From Rossellomorea vietnamensis (lineage in GTDB: Bacteria; Bacillota; Bacilli; Bacillales; Bacillaceae_B): a DNA stretch of 64,000 bases. Numbering within the stretch: the stretch's first letter is position 1; the number at the start of each line of letters is the position of its first letter. Shown here piece after piece: positions 16,620 through 25,809 of this stretch. A program made the translations under genes and the position numbers. Under the pieces are notes generated by a model. It did no database searches. It saw only the letters and a program-made list of their open reading frames with translations, and was not told where the DNA came from. The DNA lies in assembly GCF_008180615.1 (NCBI RefSeq), contig NZ_VTEH01000003.1:418-64417 (forward strand), written 5' to 3'.

Positions 16620-17470
16620 TGCCCGCAAAACTGATCGATGGAAAGAAAATTGCCAATCACTACAGAAACTCCATTGCCGAGGAAGTTAAACAGCTTAGGA
16701 AAGATGGTATGGCACCGGGGCTTGCTGTCATCCTTGTAGGCGAGGACTCCGCTTCACAGACTTATGTTCGTATGAAACGGAAAACCTGTCAGGAAATGGG
16801 GATTCATTCAATATTAATAGAATACGGTAACGAGGTCGGCGAGAACGAACTTCTTGAAAAAATCCAGCAGCTTAATGATGATAAGGCCATTCACGGAATC
16901 CTGGTTCAATTGCCCCTTCCAGAAGGGATCCAGACGGAGAAGGTGATTGAACAAATCTCTCCTGACAAAGATGTTGATGGGTTTCATCCTGTGAATATAG
17001 GAAGAATGATGATAGGTGAAGATTCCTTTCTTCCTTGTACTCCATATGGGATTATGAAAATGCTTCAATATGAGGGAATATCACCCTCAGGAAAGCATGC
17101 AGTTGTAGTGGGCCGAAGCAATATTGTCGGAAAGCCGGCTGGTCAGCTGCTTCTTAGGGAGAATGCAACCGTAACGTATTGCCATTCAAAAACGGAGAAT
17201 CTTGTCTCCTATACAAGAAGTGCCGATATTTTGATATCTGCTGCAGGACGTCCAAATTTCATTAGTGGAAAAGATATCAAACCAGGTGCGATTGTGATTG
17301 ATGTAGGAATGAACCGTGATGAGAATGGCAGGCTGTGTGGAGATATAGATTTTGAGACCGCAAAAGAAACAGCAGGTTATATTACACCGGTTCCGGGCGG
17401 TGTCGGACCGATGACTATTACCATGCTCATGTTTAATACAGTCAAATCTGCGAGGCGGGCAATCGGTTAA
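16619..17470 (+). CDS. folD: Bifunctional methylenetetrahydrofolate dehydrogenase/cyclohydrolase
   Basis: This 283-residue cytosolic enzyme interconverts 5,10-methylene-, methenyl- and 10-formyl-tetrahydrofolate using NADP. The catalytic-domain motif SQTYVRMKRKTCQEMGI carries the conserved Tyr and Lys. Further motifs are VQLPLPEG and SPDKDVDGFHPVNIG near 98-125. The Rossmann motif VVGRSNIVGKP lies near 163-173 and PVPGGVGPMT near 259-268. Length and motifs are typical. It overlaps nusB by one base. Confidence 0.96.
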   Translation: MPAKLIDGKKIANHYRNSIAEEVKQLRKDGMAPGLAVILVGEDSASQTYVRMKRKTCQEMGIHSILIEYGNEVGENELLEKIQQLNDDKAIHGILVQLPLPEGIQTEKVIEQISPDKDVDGFHPVNIGRMMIGEDSFLPCTPYGIMKMLQYEGISPSGKHAVVVGRSNIVGKPAGQLLLRENATVTYCHSKTENLVSYTRSADILISAAGRPNFISGKDIKPGAIVIDVGMNRDENGRLCGDIDFETAKETAGYITPVPGGVGPMTITMLMFNTVKSARRAIG

Positions 17471-17671
17471 AATTAACCTGAGAGTATGTTTTTGGTACAC
17501 CCGCCCGATTTTTTGTTAAAATAGTACTATCCAGAAGGCTGCATTCCAGACAACGGAAAGCAGCTTTTTGTTAAGATTGGCGCTTACATAATGAGTGTTA
17601 GTTAAACGATAGATTCAATAATAATGAAATTAGATTATTATAGTGACAAAAAGGCTGAGGGGAGACGAATA

Positions 17672-19021
17672 ATGGATAATTCCCAATACCTGACGATTCA
17701 GGCATTAACAAAATATATCAAAAGAAAATTTGATAAAGACCCTCACCTTTCAGGAATTTATGTGAAGGGTGAAATTTCGAATTTCAAACGCCACTCAAGC
17801 GGCCACATGTATTTCACCTTAAAGGATGAACGGGCAAGGATACTGGCTGTGATGTTTTCTTCCGCAAACGCTTCAATGAAATTCAACCCTGAAAATGGAA
17901 TGAACGTTCTGGTGAGGGGCGATATTTCTGTCTATGAGTCAGGAGGGCAGTATCAAATATATGTAAAAGAGATGCAGCCGGATGGCATCGGTGACCTATT
18001 CCTGGCCTACCAGCAGTTAAAGGAAAAACTTGAGAAGCAGGGGTTATTCTCGGAAGGCCGAAAGAAGCCTATCCCTAAATTTCCCCGCAAAATCGGTGTT
18101 ATCACCTCGCCGACAGGTGCAGCTGTCAGGGATATCATCACGACCATCGAGCGCAGATATCCTATTGGAGAAATCGTTGTTTATCCCGCTTTAGTTCAAG
18201 GGGAAAGGGCTGCACAATCAATCGCGGAATCCATCAAAAAAGCTAATAAAAATGAAGAAATTGATGTTCTGATTGTTGGGAGAGGCGGCGGCTCGATTGA
18301 AGAACTGTGGGCTTTCAATGAAGAACGGGTCGCACTCGCTATTTCTAACTCAGAAGTGCCAGTGATTTCTGCCGTCGGGCATGAGACTGATTTTACGATT
18401 GCCGACTTTGCAGCAGATATGAGGGCCCCGACCCCGACGGCCGCTGCTGAATTGGCCGTTCCTCATATCGATGATCTCCTGGAACGGGTACTAAACCAAA
18501 AAATCATGCTCATCAGAGGGATGAAAACCAGGTTGAAGAGTGAAAGGGCAAGGTTGAAAAGCGTCACTTCTTCCATTATCTTCAGAAATCCACGCCGATT
18601 GTATGAACAGAAAATCGAGGCTGTTGACTATTTAACAGAAAAACTGAATAGAAACCAGCGTGTAAGGATGCAGGCGGGAAGAGAAATACTCGGGCACTTG
18701 GATTCAAACCTGAAGAGAGTACATCCCAGAAGACTGTGGGAACAGAAAAATGAGCAGCACCTGCGTACCGCTAAGCAGCTTCAAACCAATTTCTCCACGA
18801 TTTTAAGGCAGAAGCAAAACGATTTCAGCAGGACCATTTCTACACTAGAGGCCTTAAGCCCGCTGAAAATAATGGATAGAGGGTACAGTCTTGTATACTC
18901 CAAAGACGTAAAACTCGTTAAATCGAAAGATGCTGTAAATGAAGGGGAAAAGGTAACGGTTCACCTTCAGGACGGGAAGCTGCATTGCCATATAGATTCA
19001 ATAGAGGAGAGTGAAAAATGA
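17672..19021 (+). CDS. xseA: Exodeoxyribonuclease VII large subunit
   Basis: This 449-residue nuclease subunit degrades single-stranded DNA with XseB. The start is ATG 17672 behind GAGGGGAG. An upstream in-frame ATG at 17624 adds 16 residues without a site. An N-terminal OB fold (about 10-105) precedes the catalytic domain with GVITSPTGAAVRDI (about 133-146), VGRGGGSIEELWAFNEE (about 206-222) and GHETDFTIADFAADMRAPTPTAAAE (about 239-263). A long coiled-coil C-terminus follows. The stop overlaps the xseB start by 4 bp. Confidence 0.95.
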   Translation: MDNSQYLTIQALTKYIKRKFDKDPHLSGIYVKGEISNFKRHSSGHMYFTLKDERARILAVMFSSANASMKFNPENGMNVLVRGDISVYESGGQYQIYVKEMQPDGIGDLFLAYQQLKEKLEKQGLFSEGRKKPIPKFPRKIGVITSPTGAAVRDIITTIERRYPIGEIVVYPALVQGERAAQSIAESIKKANKNEEIDVLIVGRGGGSIEELWAFNEERVALAISNSEVPVISAVGHETDFTIADFAADMRAPTPTAAAELAVPHIDDLLERVLNQKIMLIRGMKTRLKSERARLKSVTSSIIFRNPRRLYEQKIEAVDYLTEKLNRNQRVRMQAGREILGHLDSNLKRVHPRRLWEQKNEQHLRTAKQLQTNFSTILRQKQNDFSRTISTLEALSPLKIMDRGYSLVYSKDVKLVKSKDAVNEGEKVTVHLQDGKLHCHIDSIEESEK

Positions 19022-19257
19022 TGGCTGAAGAAAAGAAGATGTCATTTGAAGAAGCAATGGAAAGACTGGAAACCATTGTCCAGCGTCTGGAAGAAGGAGA
19101 GGTTCCCCTCGAGGAAGCACTGCAGCAATATCAAAAAGGCGTAGAGCTGTCGAAGTATTGTCACGATACACTTAAACACGCTGAAAAACAAATGACGAAG
19201 TTAATGACGGATGAAGGAGAAAAAGAATTCTCATTATCTGAGGAGGAGAATTCGTGA
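19018..19257 (+). CDS. xseB: Exodeoxyribonuclease VII small subunit
   Basis: This 79-residue helical protein carries the family motif FEEAMERLETIVQRLEEGEVPLEEALQQYQKGVEL. Several copies wrap the XseA coiled coil to give active ExoVII. Two adjacent ATGs (19018, 19021) are possible starts, and the first overlaps the xseA stop. Its own stop overlaps the ispA GTG by 4 bp. Confidence 0.95.
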   Translation: MMAEEKKMSFEEAMERLETIVQRLEEGEVPLEEALQQYQKGVELSKYCHDTLKHAEKQMTKLMTDEGEKEFSLSEEENS

Positions 19258-20141
19258 CTGCTGTATCATTAGAAAGTTTTACAAAAAAATATAAAGAATT
19301 GGTAGAAATCCGGCTGGATGAGCTGGTTACAGGACTTCAAGCCCCTGAAAAAGTCAAAGAAGCTATGAGCTATTCCTTAAAAGCAGGCGGAAAAAGGATC
19401 CGGCCGGTACTTTTATTTGCGACTCTGCACGCTTTTAGAAAAGATCCTGCAATCGGGCTGGAAGCTGCTGCTGCCCTTGAAATGATTCATACATATTCTT
19501 TGATCCACGATGACCTGCCAAGCATGGATAATGATGATCTCAGGAGGGGGAAACCCACAAACCATAAAGTTTACGGCGAGGCAACAGCTATTCTGGCGGG
19601 TGACGGACTTCTCACTTACAGCTTTGAAGTACTGTGCGGAACCAAAGGCAGCTCACCTGAGAAAATCATACGCCTTATTTCCCTGTTAGCAAAATCAGCT
19701 GGTCCGGAAGGCATGGTGGGCGGACAGGCTGCCGACATGGAAGGTGAGAATAAAAGCCTTACAGTTGAAGAGCTTCAATATATACATAAGAATAAAACAG
19801 GAAGACTCCTCGCCTTCAGCGTCATGGCAGCTGCCATTCTTGCAGACGCATCCGAAAGCCAGGTAAGGTCATTAGAGGACTACGCCTATCATATCGGTCT
19901 CGCCTTCCAGATCCAAGATGATATCCTTGATGTCGAGGGCAGGGAGGATAAGATGGGGAAAAGAGTAGGAAGCGATGAGAGTAAATTCAAAAGCACATAC
20001 CCTGCACTTTTAACGCTTGAAGGAGCAAAAGAAAAGCTGGAAAACCATCTTCAAAAAGGGAAGTCGGCCCTTTTGTCTTCTGATCTCGATAACGGTCTTC
20101 TAGTGGATATCGCTGAAATGATTGCATCGAGAGATCACTAG
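19254..20141 (+). CDS. ispA: Farnesyl diphosphate synthase (short-chain polyprenyl synthase)
   Basis: This 295-residue synthase condenses isopentenyl diphosphate with dimethylallyl and geranyl diphosphate to give farnesyl diphosphate, feeding undecaprenyl and quinone synthesis. It starts at GTG 19254 with AGGAGGAG upstream. Both aspartate-rich motifs are present: DDLPSMDNDDLRRG (about 84-97, first motif) and DDILD (about 222-226, second motif). GGKRIRP lies near 44-50. The OLE promoter begins only about 10 bp after its stop. Confidence 0.95.
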   Translation: MTAVSLESFTKKYKELVEIRLDELVTGLQAPEKVKEAMSYSLKAGGKRIRPVLLFATLHAFRKDPAIGLEAAAALEMIHTYSLIHDDLPSMDNDDLRRGKPTNHKVYGEATAILAGDGLLTYSFEVLCGTKGSSPEKIIRLISLLAKSAGPEGMVGGQAADMEGENKSLTVEELQYIHKNKTGRLLAFSVMAAAILADASESQVRSLEDYAYHIGLAFQIQDDILDVEGREDKMGKRVGSDESKFKSTYPALLTLEGAKEKLENHLQKGKSALLSSDLDNGLLVDIAEMIASRDH

Positions 20142-20151
20142 TTCTGCCTAT

Positions 20152-20180
20152 TTGAGATATTGGCCGATTCGTGATATAAT
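20152..20180 (+). promoter_or_regulatory. Sigma-A promoter for OLE RNA
   Basis: TTGAGA (20152-20157), a 17-bp spacer and the perfect TATAAT (20175-20180) lie just after the ispA stop. Transcription would start near 20187, matching the expected 5' edge of the structured RNA. Confidence 0.8.
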
Positions 20181-20186
20181 GATGGT

Positions 20187-20768
20187 AATTGAATAAGGAT
20201 GGTGCAGTATTCTAGTCGATCTACCAGTTCTGAAGGTGGGCCTAAAAATCCACTAAAGGGCACATCGATGAAGTTCCTGGTTTTGGCTTGAGGCGCCCAG
20301 CCTTGGGTCGAAGCTGGGAGTAAGGCACAAGGGCGATCCACAATGGCATGTGGGCGTTGACCCTTGCGCCGCGGAGGTTCCGTTTCTAGGCCGGCACGAT
20401 GCATGAGCAATAGAACGGAGTATAGACCTGCGATGCGGTGACAACCGCTAGCAGCGTAGCCTGCCTTGAGTGAAGTGTGAGGGGATTATGGTTACAAGGT
20501 ACACATCAGTTGGCCATTGATATGTGCTTTTTCGCCCATATGAAATCCACTTTGCAAAAGAGGCTAAGAACCTGGTTAAAGGTTGTTGAGGAAAACTCCT
20601 AGACTGTTCCCATTTGAGACATATATTGAGGATTATAGTGCGGACTAAGTGGTAATCCAGTCTAACTGCTGGTGACACAGTTAAGTCGGGTTTAAAGGGA
20701 AACCGCCGGTATGGCGACATCCGGTATCCGATTGGGAAAACCTACTGGACCTAAGCTGCAATTTTTAC
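20187..20768 (+). ncRNA. ole: OLE RNA (ornate, large, extremophilic RNA)
   Basis: A roughly 580-nt noncoding block lies between ispA and the membrane-protein gene oapA, the diagnostic genomic position of OLE RNA. The sequence is GC-balanced and dense in short complementary segments, unlike the AT-rich flanks. It contains no credible long frame. The 3' part (about 20660-20760, GGTGACACAGTTAAGTCGGG through GGACCTAAGCTGCAAT) reads like the conserved end of the family as I remember it. In Halalkalibacterium halodurans OLE forms a membrane ribonucleoprotein with OapA and others, and affects tolerance to cold, short alcohols and Mg2+. The assignment rests on position and remembered sequence, not a covariance search. 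No intrinsic terminator is visible, so read-through into oapA-dxs is likely. Confidence 0.9.
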
Positions 20769-20853
20769 TCAATGTATGACCATCCTTTTACATATGAAAA
20801 AATATCCTTGCCTAACATAGATTATTTATATAGAAACGGTGTGTATCTGCCTT

Positions 20854-21474
20854 ATGAAGGACGTTTTGAAAAATTCAATAAAATGGAGTCTCAGCATTGC
20901 CGTTATCACGTTTGTGTTAGCGGCAATTTTTTCAATCATTTCCAACTTAATTCTGAACGAAGTTACCTGGGTGATCGGCCTCGTAGTTGTGCTTATCATT
21001 GTTTTTATAGGTATCTTTTTTGATATGCTTGGAATAGCTGCTACAGCTGCAGATGAAACCCCTTTCCATGCAATGGCTGCCAAAAAGGTCTACGGAGCAA
21101 AGCCATCCATTCGTATTGTCCGTAATGCGGACAGGTTTGCCAGCTTTTGTAACGATGTAATCGGGGATATTTCCGGAATTATAAGCGGGGCGGCCGCAGC
21201 GATTGTGCTGCTTGGCCTGACCATCGATCTGCAGATTAACAACGGTTCTCCTATGGAGTATGCGATAAATGTATTTTTGACAAGCTTCCTAGCGGCTTTG
21301 ACCGTCGGGGGGAAAGCCATCGGAAAAACAATGGCCATTCAGTATTCTAAGGATATTATCTTTCAAGTAGGAAAAGTGTTACAATTTGTGGAGGATAAAT
21401 TTCACATTACCATTATAAAAGATAAAAAAGATAAACAACGAAAAAAACGTGAAAAGTTAAAACAAAACATTTAG
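20854..21474 (+). CDS. oapA: OLE-associated membrane protein OapA
   Basis: This 206-residue integral membrane protein starts at ATG 20854 (GTG 20839 would add five residues; neither has a strong ribosome site). Hydrophobic helices span about residues 13-33, 38-60, 107-126 and 137-157, and the C-terminal tail is very basic (KDKKDKQRKKREKLKQ). A DxxxD motif is visible as NDVIGDISG (D101 and D105), the motif highlighted in OapA work. A homodimer of OapA binds OLE RNA and brings it to the membrane in the studied organism. It lies 86 bp downstream of the RNA and 21 bp upstream of dxs. Confidence 0.92.
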   Translation: MKDVLKNSIKWSLSIAVITFVLAAIFSIISNLILNEVTWVIGLVVVLIIVFIGIFFDMLGIAATAADETPFHAMAAKKVYGAKPSIRIVRNADRFASFCNDVIGDISGIISGAAAAIVLLGLTIDLQINNGSPMEYAINVFLTSFLAALTVGGKAIGKTMAIQYSKDIIFQVGKVLQFVEDKFHITIIKDKKDKQRKKREKLKQNI

Positions 21475-21495
21475 GTATGAAAGTTGGTGAACTGG

Positions 21496-23388
21496 ATGGA
21501 TCTGTTATCAATTAAAGACCCTTCCTTTCTTAAATCATTATCTCAGCAAGAACTTGAACTATTGAGCAAGGATATCAGGAAATTTTTAATAGAAACCTTA
21601 TCAAAAACAGGCGGACATATCGGTCCCAACTTAGGTGTGGTTGAACTGACAGTTGCCCTTCATAAATGTTTTGACAGCCCCAAAGACAAAATCCTTTGGG
21701 ATGTGGGCCATCAATCTTATGTTCACAAAATATTGACGGGCCGGGCCGGTCAGTTCGGTACCCTCCGCCAATATAAGGGCTTATGCGGCTTTCCGAAAAT
21801 GGTGGAAAGTGAACATGATGTATGGGAAACAGGACATAGTTCTACCTCATTGTCTGCTGCTATGGGAATGGCGATTGCAAGAGATGTTAAGAAAGAAGAC
21901 TCCTTCATAGTACCGGTAATCGGTGACGGAGCATTGACTGGCGGTATGGCGCTTGAAGCATTGAATCACATAGGTCACGAACAGAAGGATATGATTGTCG
22001 TACTGAATGACAATGAAATGTCAATTGCGCCTAATGTAGGTGCCCTTCACAATGTGCTTGGAAGGCTGAGGACCGCGGGCAAATACCACTGGGTCAAGGA
22101 TGAACTTGAGTATATCCTTAAAAAAATCCCTGCTGTGGGCGGCAAGTTGGCGGTTACGGCAGAGAGGGTCAAAGACAGCCTGAAGTATTTGTTCGTGTCG
22201 GGAATGTTCTTTGAAGAAATGGGTTTCACTTATCTCGGGCCTATCGACGGACATGATTATAATGATTTAATGGAAAACATCCAGTATGCCAAAAAGACGG
22301 AAGGCCCTGTCATTTTGCACGTTATCACAAAAAAAGGAAAAGGCTTTCATCCTGCGGAAGCTGACAAAAAAGGCACTTGGCATGGGACAGGCCCGTACAA
22401 AATGGATTCGGGTGACTTAATAAAGCCGGTAAACGCACCTCCGTCCTGGAGCGGTTTGATCAGTGAAACAGTCCGGAGATTAGCAAGGGAAGATGAGCGG
22501 ATCGTAGCCATTACTCCGGCTATGCCGGTCGGCTCAAAACTGGAAGGATTCGCAAGCGAATTCCCTGACCGCATGTTTGACGTGGGGATTGCTGAACAGC
22601 ATGCAGCTACAGTGTCTGCGGGACTTGCTACTCAAGGAATGAAACCGTTTCTGGCTATATACTCAACCTTTCTTCAGAGAGCCTATGACCAGGTTCTTCA
22701 TGATATATGCCGTCAAAACCTGAACGTCTTCATCGGTATCGACCGGGCGGGACTGGTAGGGGCGGATGGTGAAACGCATCAGGGTGTATTCGATATAGCC
22801 TTCATGCGCCACTTGCCGAATATGGTGCTGATGATGCCTAAAGATGAAAATGAAGGCCAGCATCTCGTTAATACAGCCATTCAATATAATGATGGACCGA
22901 TTGCTTTGAGGTTCCCCCGGGGCAACGGACTCGGCGTGAAGATGGACAAAGAGCTGAAAACAATTCCTATCGGAGAGTGGGAAGTGTTAAGGGAAGGTGA
23001 TGATACCGCCATATTAACCTTTGGGACAACGATTCCGATGGCTTTAGAGGCTGCAGAGCAGCTTGAGAAACAAGGGGTTTCCGTGAAGGTTGTGAATGCA
23101 AGGTTCATCAAGCCTCTGGATGAGGAAATGCTCACTGCCATTATGAAGAATGATACGCCGATCTTGACGATCGAAGAGGCAGTCCTGCAAGGCGGGTTTG
23201 GAAGTGCAGTGTTGGAATTCGCTCATGATCAAGGATTTAAGGAAGCCAGCATTGAACGTATCGGGATACCTGATCAATTTATTGAACATGGCAGCGTAAA
23301 TGAGCTGTTAAAAGAAATTGGCATGACAACAGAAAATGTAGTGGACCGTGTTCATTCTATGACACCAAAAAAACAAAAAAGGGCTTGA
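21496..23388 (+). CDS. dxs: 1-deoxy-D-xylulose-5-phosphate synthase
   Basis: This 630-residue thiamine diphosphate enzyme condenses pyruvate and glyceraldehyde 3-phosphate, the first step of the MEP isoprenoid pathway. The start is set at ATG 21496 (MDLLSI), which matches the family; TTG 21484 and GTG 21487 are alternatives. TPP/Mg motifs include [21 protein letters not shown] and [15 protein letters not shown]...[10 protein letters not shown]. The C-terminal half has [20 protein letters not shown] and [15 protein letters not shown]. Association with ispA and OLE/oapA keeps isoprenoid genes around the RNA. Confidence 0.95.
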   Translation: MDLLSIKDPSFLKSLSQQELELLSKDIRKFLIETLSKTGGHIGPNLGVVELTVALHKCFDSPKDKILWDVGHQSYVHKILTGRAGQFGTLRQYKGLCGFPKMVESEHDVWETGHSSTSLSAAMGMAIARDVKKEDSFIVPVIGDGALTGGMALEALNHIGHEQKDMIVVLNDNEMSIAPNVGALHNVLGRLRTAGKYHWVKDELEYILKKIPAVGGKLAVTAERVKDSLKYLFVSGMFFEEMGFTYLGPIDGHDYNDLMENIQYAKKTEGPVILHVITKKGKGFHPAEADKKGTWHGTGPYKMDSGDLIKPVNAPPSWSGLISETVRRLAREDERIVAITPAMPVGSKLEGFASEFPDRMFDVGIAEQHAATVSAGLATQGMKPFLAIYSTFLQRAYDQVLHDICRQNLNVFIGIDRAGLVGADGETHQGVFDIAFMRHLPNMVLMMPKDENEGQHLVNTAIQYNDGPIALRFPRGNGLGVKMDKELKTIPIGEWEVLREGDDTAILTFGTTIPMALEAAEQLEKQGVSVKVVNARFIKPLDEEMLTAIMKNDTPILTIEEAVLQGGFGSAVLEFAHDQGFKEASIERIGIPDQFIEHGSVNELLKEIGMTTENVVDRVHSMTPKKQKRA

Positions 23389-23390
23389 AA

Positions 23391-24218
23391 ATGAAAGTAA
23401 AAAAACAACGATTAGACGTACTCCTCGTTGAACGGGGAATGGCCGAAACAAGAGAAAAAGCAAAAAGAGCCGTTATGGCGGGTTTGGTATACAGCAAGGA
23501 ATCCAGACTGGATAAACCTGGAGAAAAAGTGAATGAAGATATTCCCCTTACAATAAAGGGGAAGGTTCTTCCTTATGTCAGCAGAGGCGGACTGAAGCTG
23601 GAGAAGGCATTGAAGCACTTTGATTTAAATGTAGAGGGAAAAACGATGATCGACATCGGTTCTTCCACTGGCGGATTTACAGATTGTGCCCTTCAAAACG
23701 GTGCAAAAATGTCTTATGCCCTTGATGTCGGCTATAATCAGCTTGCCTGGAAATTGAGACAGGACGAACGAGTTGTTGTCAAGGAAAGAACCAATTTCCG
23801 TTATGTAAAACCGGAAGATCTTTCAGCAGGCATGCCTGACTTTGCCACTATCGACGTTTCTTTCATTTCTTTGTCACTTATCTTGCCTGTTTTGAAAACA
23901 CTGCTTATCCCAGGCAGTGATGTCATTGCGTTAATCAAACCGCAATTTGAGGCAGGAAAAGAGCAGGTTGGAAAAAAGGGTATTGTTAAAGACCCTAAAG
24001 TTCACCATGCTGTTATAGAAAAAATTGTAGAATTGGCCGTCCAAGAGGGCTATGATGTGCGGGATCTATCCTTTTCTCCGATTACGGGCGGAGAAGGAAA
24101 CATCGAGTTTCTTATTCACTTATCATGGAATCAAAGAGAAATCGGTGAAAATCAGCTCTCGTACACCATACAATCAGTCGTGGACGATGCTAAGGGTGAA
24201 TTTAAGGCGAAGGAATAG
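23391..24218 (+). CDS. yqxC: TlyA-type S4 domain/FtsJ-like rRNA methyltransferase (YqxC)
   Basis: This 275-residue protein has an S4 RNA-binding domain (about 5-65, RLDVLLVERGMAETREKAKRAVMAGLVY) and a Rossmann methyltransferase domain. The SAM motif is MIDIGSSTGGFTDC (about 84-97), with DVSFISL near 156-162. TlyA proteins 2'-O-methylate cytidines in 16S and 23S rRNA in some bacteria; the activity of the Bacillus version is not firmly established. ATG 23391 overlaps the dxs stop region, so a TTG at 23385 is less likely. A terminator follows at 24323. Confidence 0.92.
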   Translation: MKVKKQRLDVLLVERGMAETREKAKRAVMAGLVYSKESRLDKPGEKVNEDIPLTIKGKVLPYVSRGGLKLEKALKHFDLNVEGKTMIDIGSSTGGFTDCALQNGAKMSYALDVGYNQLAWKLRQDERVVVKERTNFRYVKPEDLSAGMPDFATIDVSFISLSLILPVLKTLLIPGSDVIALIKPQFEAGKEQVGKKGIVKDPKVHHAVIEKIVELAVQEGYDVRDLSFSPITGGEGNIEFLIHLSWNQREIGENQLSYTIQSVVDDAKGEFKAKE

Positions 24219-24322
24219 ATCTTTTCAATCAGCCCGAGAACATGTCACAGGGAGATAATGAAAGTAATTATATCTGCCTCTTTAGACTACGACCACTTGG
24301 AGATTATCGGTATATCAAAGGA

Positions 24323-24354
24323 GAAAGAATAAACTCAACGTTTATTCTTTTTTT
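24323..24354 (+). terminator. Terminator after yqxC
   Basis: AAAGAATAAAC and GTTTATTCTTT form a perfect 11-bp stem with a 5-nt loop, followed by TTTTTC. A 24-codon frame just before it (24258-24332) has its purine box too close to the ATG to be persuasive. Confidence 0.9.
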
Positions 24355-24409
24355 CTTTCAAGAGATGAAATGGATATTCTAATGGATCGGTAAATAGTGT
24401 TAGCCATCT

Positions 24410-24445
24410 TATTCTTTTTTTCGTTGGCTCTTTTTGTAAACTTTG
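24410..24445 (+). mobile_element. Remnant left end of the miniature ISL3-like element
   Basis: TTGGCTCTTTTTGTAAACTTTGG matches the left terminal repeat of the element at 51590. No right end was found nearby. Confidence 0.45.
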
Positions 24446-24542
24446 GCGCCGTTTTATACTAAATCCGTAAGGTAATGCCAATTATCGGCGGAAGCGCAGT
24501 TGAAGGTCTATGCCCTTGCCGGAGTATAGTATCTAGCGGGGA

Positions 24543-24728
24543 AATAAGCGGAATTTTTCCGGTTAAATGCAGGGCTGAGCCTTTTTATTGGTGAATAAGC
24601 GGAGTTTTTCCGCTTAACTAATGCAGAAGTGCCTATTTGATAGTCATTTGAGTTAAATAAGCGGAATTTTTCCGTCTATTCCCGTGATTTCCGGTGCTAT
24701 TTTTGAAATAAGTGGAATTTCTCCGCCT
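24543..24728. repeat. Four-hairpin array with 51/62/51 spacing
   Basis: AATAAGCGGAATTTTTCCG-type palindromes start at 24543, 24594, 24656 and 24707. The second is a perfect AAGCGGA...TCCGCTT hairpin. Spacing and motif mirror 12548-12735. Confidence 0.75.
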
Positions 24729-24944
24729 AATTTAAAAAGCAGAAGCGGCCGCGTCCTGAAAGAGATCGCATTCTGGTATGCCATAAGAAATGAGCGGTTC
24801 ACCTGTGTAGAATGAAAAATCTTAGTGTCCGAAATGAGACTCTGCGGCAAGCAAAATTAATGCTTAAACAGTCTATTCTATTTAAAAAGACAGTTTTTTT
24901 AATTAATTGCTGATTTAGAATGAGCTTTACCTTCATCCCCCTTA

Positions 24945-24997
24945 CCGTAGGAAGATTGAAGCGGAAGGCTTTTGATCTCCTGCGGGACAAGCGTTCG
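24945..24997 (+). repeat. Truncated GC-rich repeat (left part of the 120-bp family)
   Basis: GATTGAAGCGGAAGGC...CTCCTGCGGGACAAGCG matches the left part of the repeat at 60250-60313, then is replaced directly by the 126-bp repeat. Confidence 0.6.
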
Positions 24998-25000
24998 TCT

Positions 25001-25250
25001 AGTTCCAGCGCCTAGCCCCTCGGGGTCAAATAACCTCAAGAGAATAAAAGGGAAGACCGCCTTTTTTTCTCTTGAGAACATTTGCCTGTCGGGGCTGTTC
25101 GAGGCGCTTCTACTTTTGGTGCCGTCTAGTTCCAGCGCCTAGCCCCTCGGGGTCAAATAACCCCAAGAGAATAAAAGGAAAAACGCCTTTTTTTCTCTTG
25201 AGAACATTTGCCTGTCGGGGCTGTTCGAGGCGCTTCTACTTTTGGTGCAG
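25001..25250 (+). repeat. Tandem pair of 126-bp hairpin repeat
   Basis: Two near-identical units start at AGTTCCAGCG 25001 and 25128 (period 127). Outer arms are CAGCGCCTAGCCCCTCGG and GGGGCTGTTCGAGGCGCTT. Inner arms are AAGAGAATAAAAG and CTTTTTTTCTCTTG. Each unit could fold as a long hairpin. Other copies are at 31487-31722 and 60316-60440. It is intergenic with no coding frame. Confidence 0.85.
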
Positions 25251-25285
25251 TGTTTTTTATTGAGTTAATAATTCAAATAAGCTAA

Positions 25286-25303
25286 CATGAATAGAGAAGT
25301 ATA
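25286..25303 (+). promoter_or_regulatory. Possible ARG box upstream of argR
   Basis: CATGAATAGAGAAGTATA resembles the AhrC/ArgR operator half-site CATGAATA with an AT-rich partner, about 40 bp before the gene. It would fit autoregulation; the match is partial. Confidence 0.35.
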
Positions 25304-25343
25304 AATATACAGCAGTTAATGAGTTAGAGGTGTGGGTATTATG

Positions 25344-25793
25344 ATGAACAAAGGTCAAAGATTGATTAAAATCAGGGAACTCATTTCCAACCATGATATT
25401 GAGACGCAGGATGAGCTTGTCGACAGACTGAAGAATGCAAACTTCAATGTGACACAAGCTACTGTTTCCCGTGATATTAAAGAACTGCACCTTGTCAAGG
25501 TTCCTCTGATGGACGGCCGATATAAGTACAGTCTTCCGGCTGATCAGAGGTTCAATCCGCTGCAAAAATTGAAAAGGACTTTGACGGATGCGTTCGTAAA
25601 AATTGATTCTGCAGGACATATGCTTGTAATGAAAACGCTGCCAGGAAATGCGAATGCGATAGGTGCCCTTATCGATAATTTAGACTGGGAAGAGATACTA
25701 GGGACCATTTGCGGTGATGATACATGTTTGATCATCTGCAAGACAGAAAAAGATACGGAGAAAATATCGCAGCAATTTCTTGATATGCTTTAA
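25344..25793 (+). CDS. argR: Arginine repressor/activator AhrC
   Basis: This 149-residue hexameric regulator represses arginine synthesis and activates catabolism when bound to arginine. The N-terminal winged helix carries the recognition segment [15 protein letters not shown] (about 36-50). The C-terminal arginine-binding domain has [14 protein letters not shown] and [13 protein letters not shown], including the conserved GDDT. ATG 25344 gives the family start MNKGQR; ATG 25341 and GTG 25332 are alternatives. recN follows 16 bp later. Confidence 0.94.
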   Translation: MNKGQRLIKIRELISNHDIETQDELVDRLKNANFNVTQATVSRDIKELHLVKVPLMDGRYKYSLPADQRFNPLQKLKRTLTDAFVKIDSAGHMLVMKTLPGNANAIGALIDNLDWEEILGTICGDDTCLIICKTEKDTEKISQQFLDML

Positions 25794-25809
25794 TTGAGGT
25801 GAATCAGTA

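Noticed and set aside
20772..21023. 83-codon frame between OLE RNA and oapA
   Set aside because: It overlaps oapA out of frame and has no family similarity; oapA has clear membrane helices and a DxxxD motif.
24258..24332. 24-codon frame before the yqxC terminator
   Set aside because: Its GGGAGAT box is only about 2 nt from the ATG, and no known small protein fits; it is more likely 3'-untranslated sequence.
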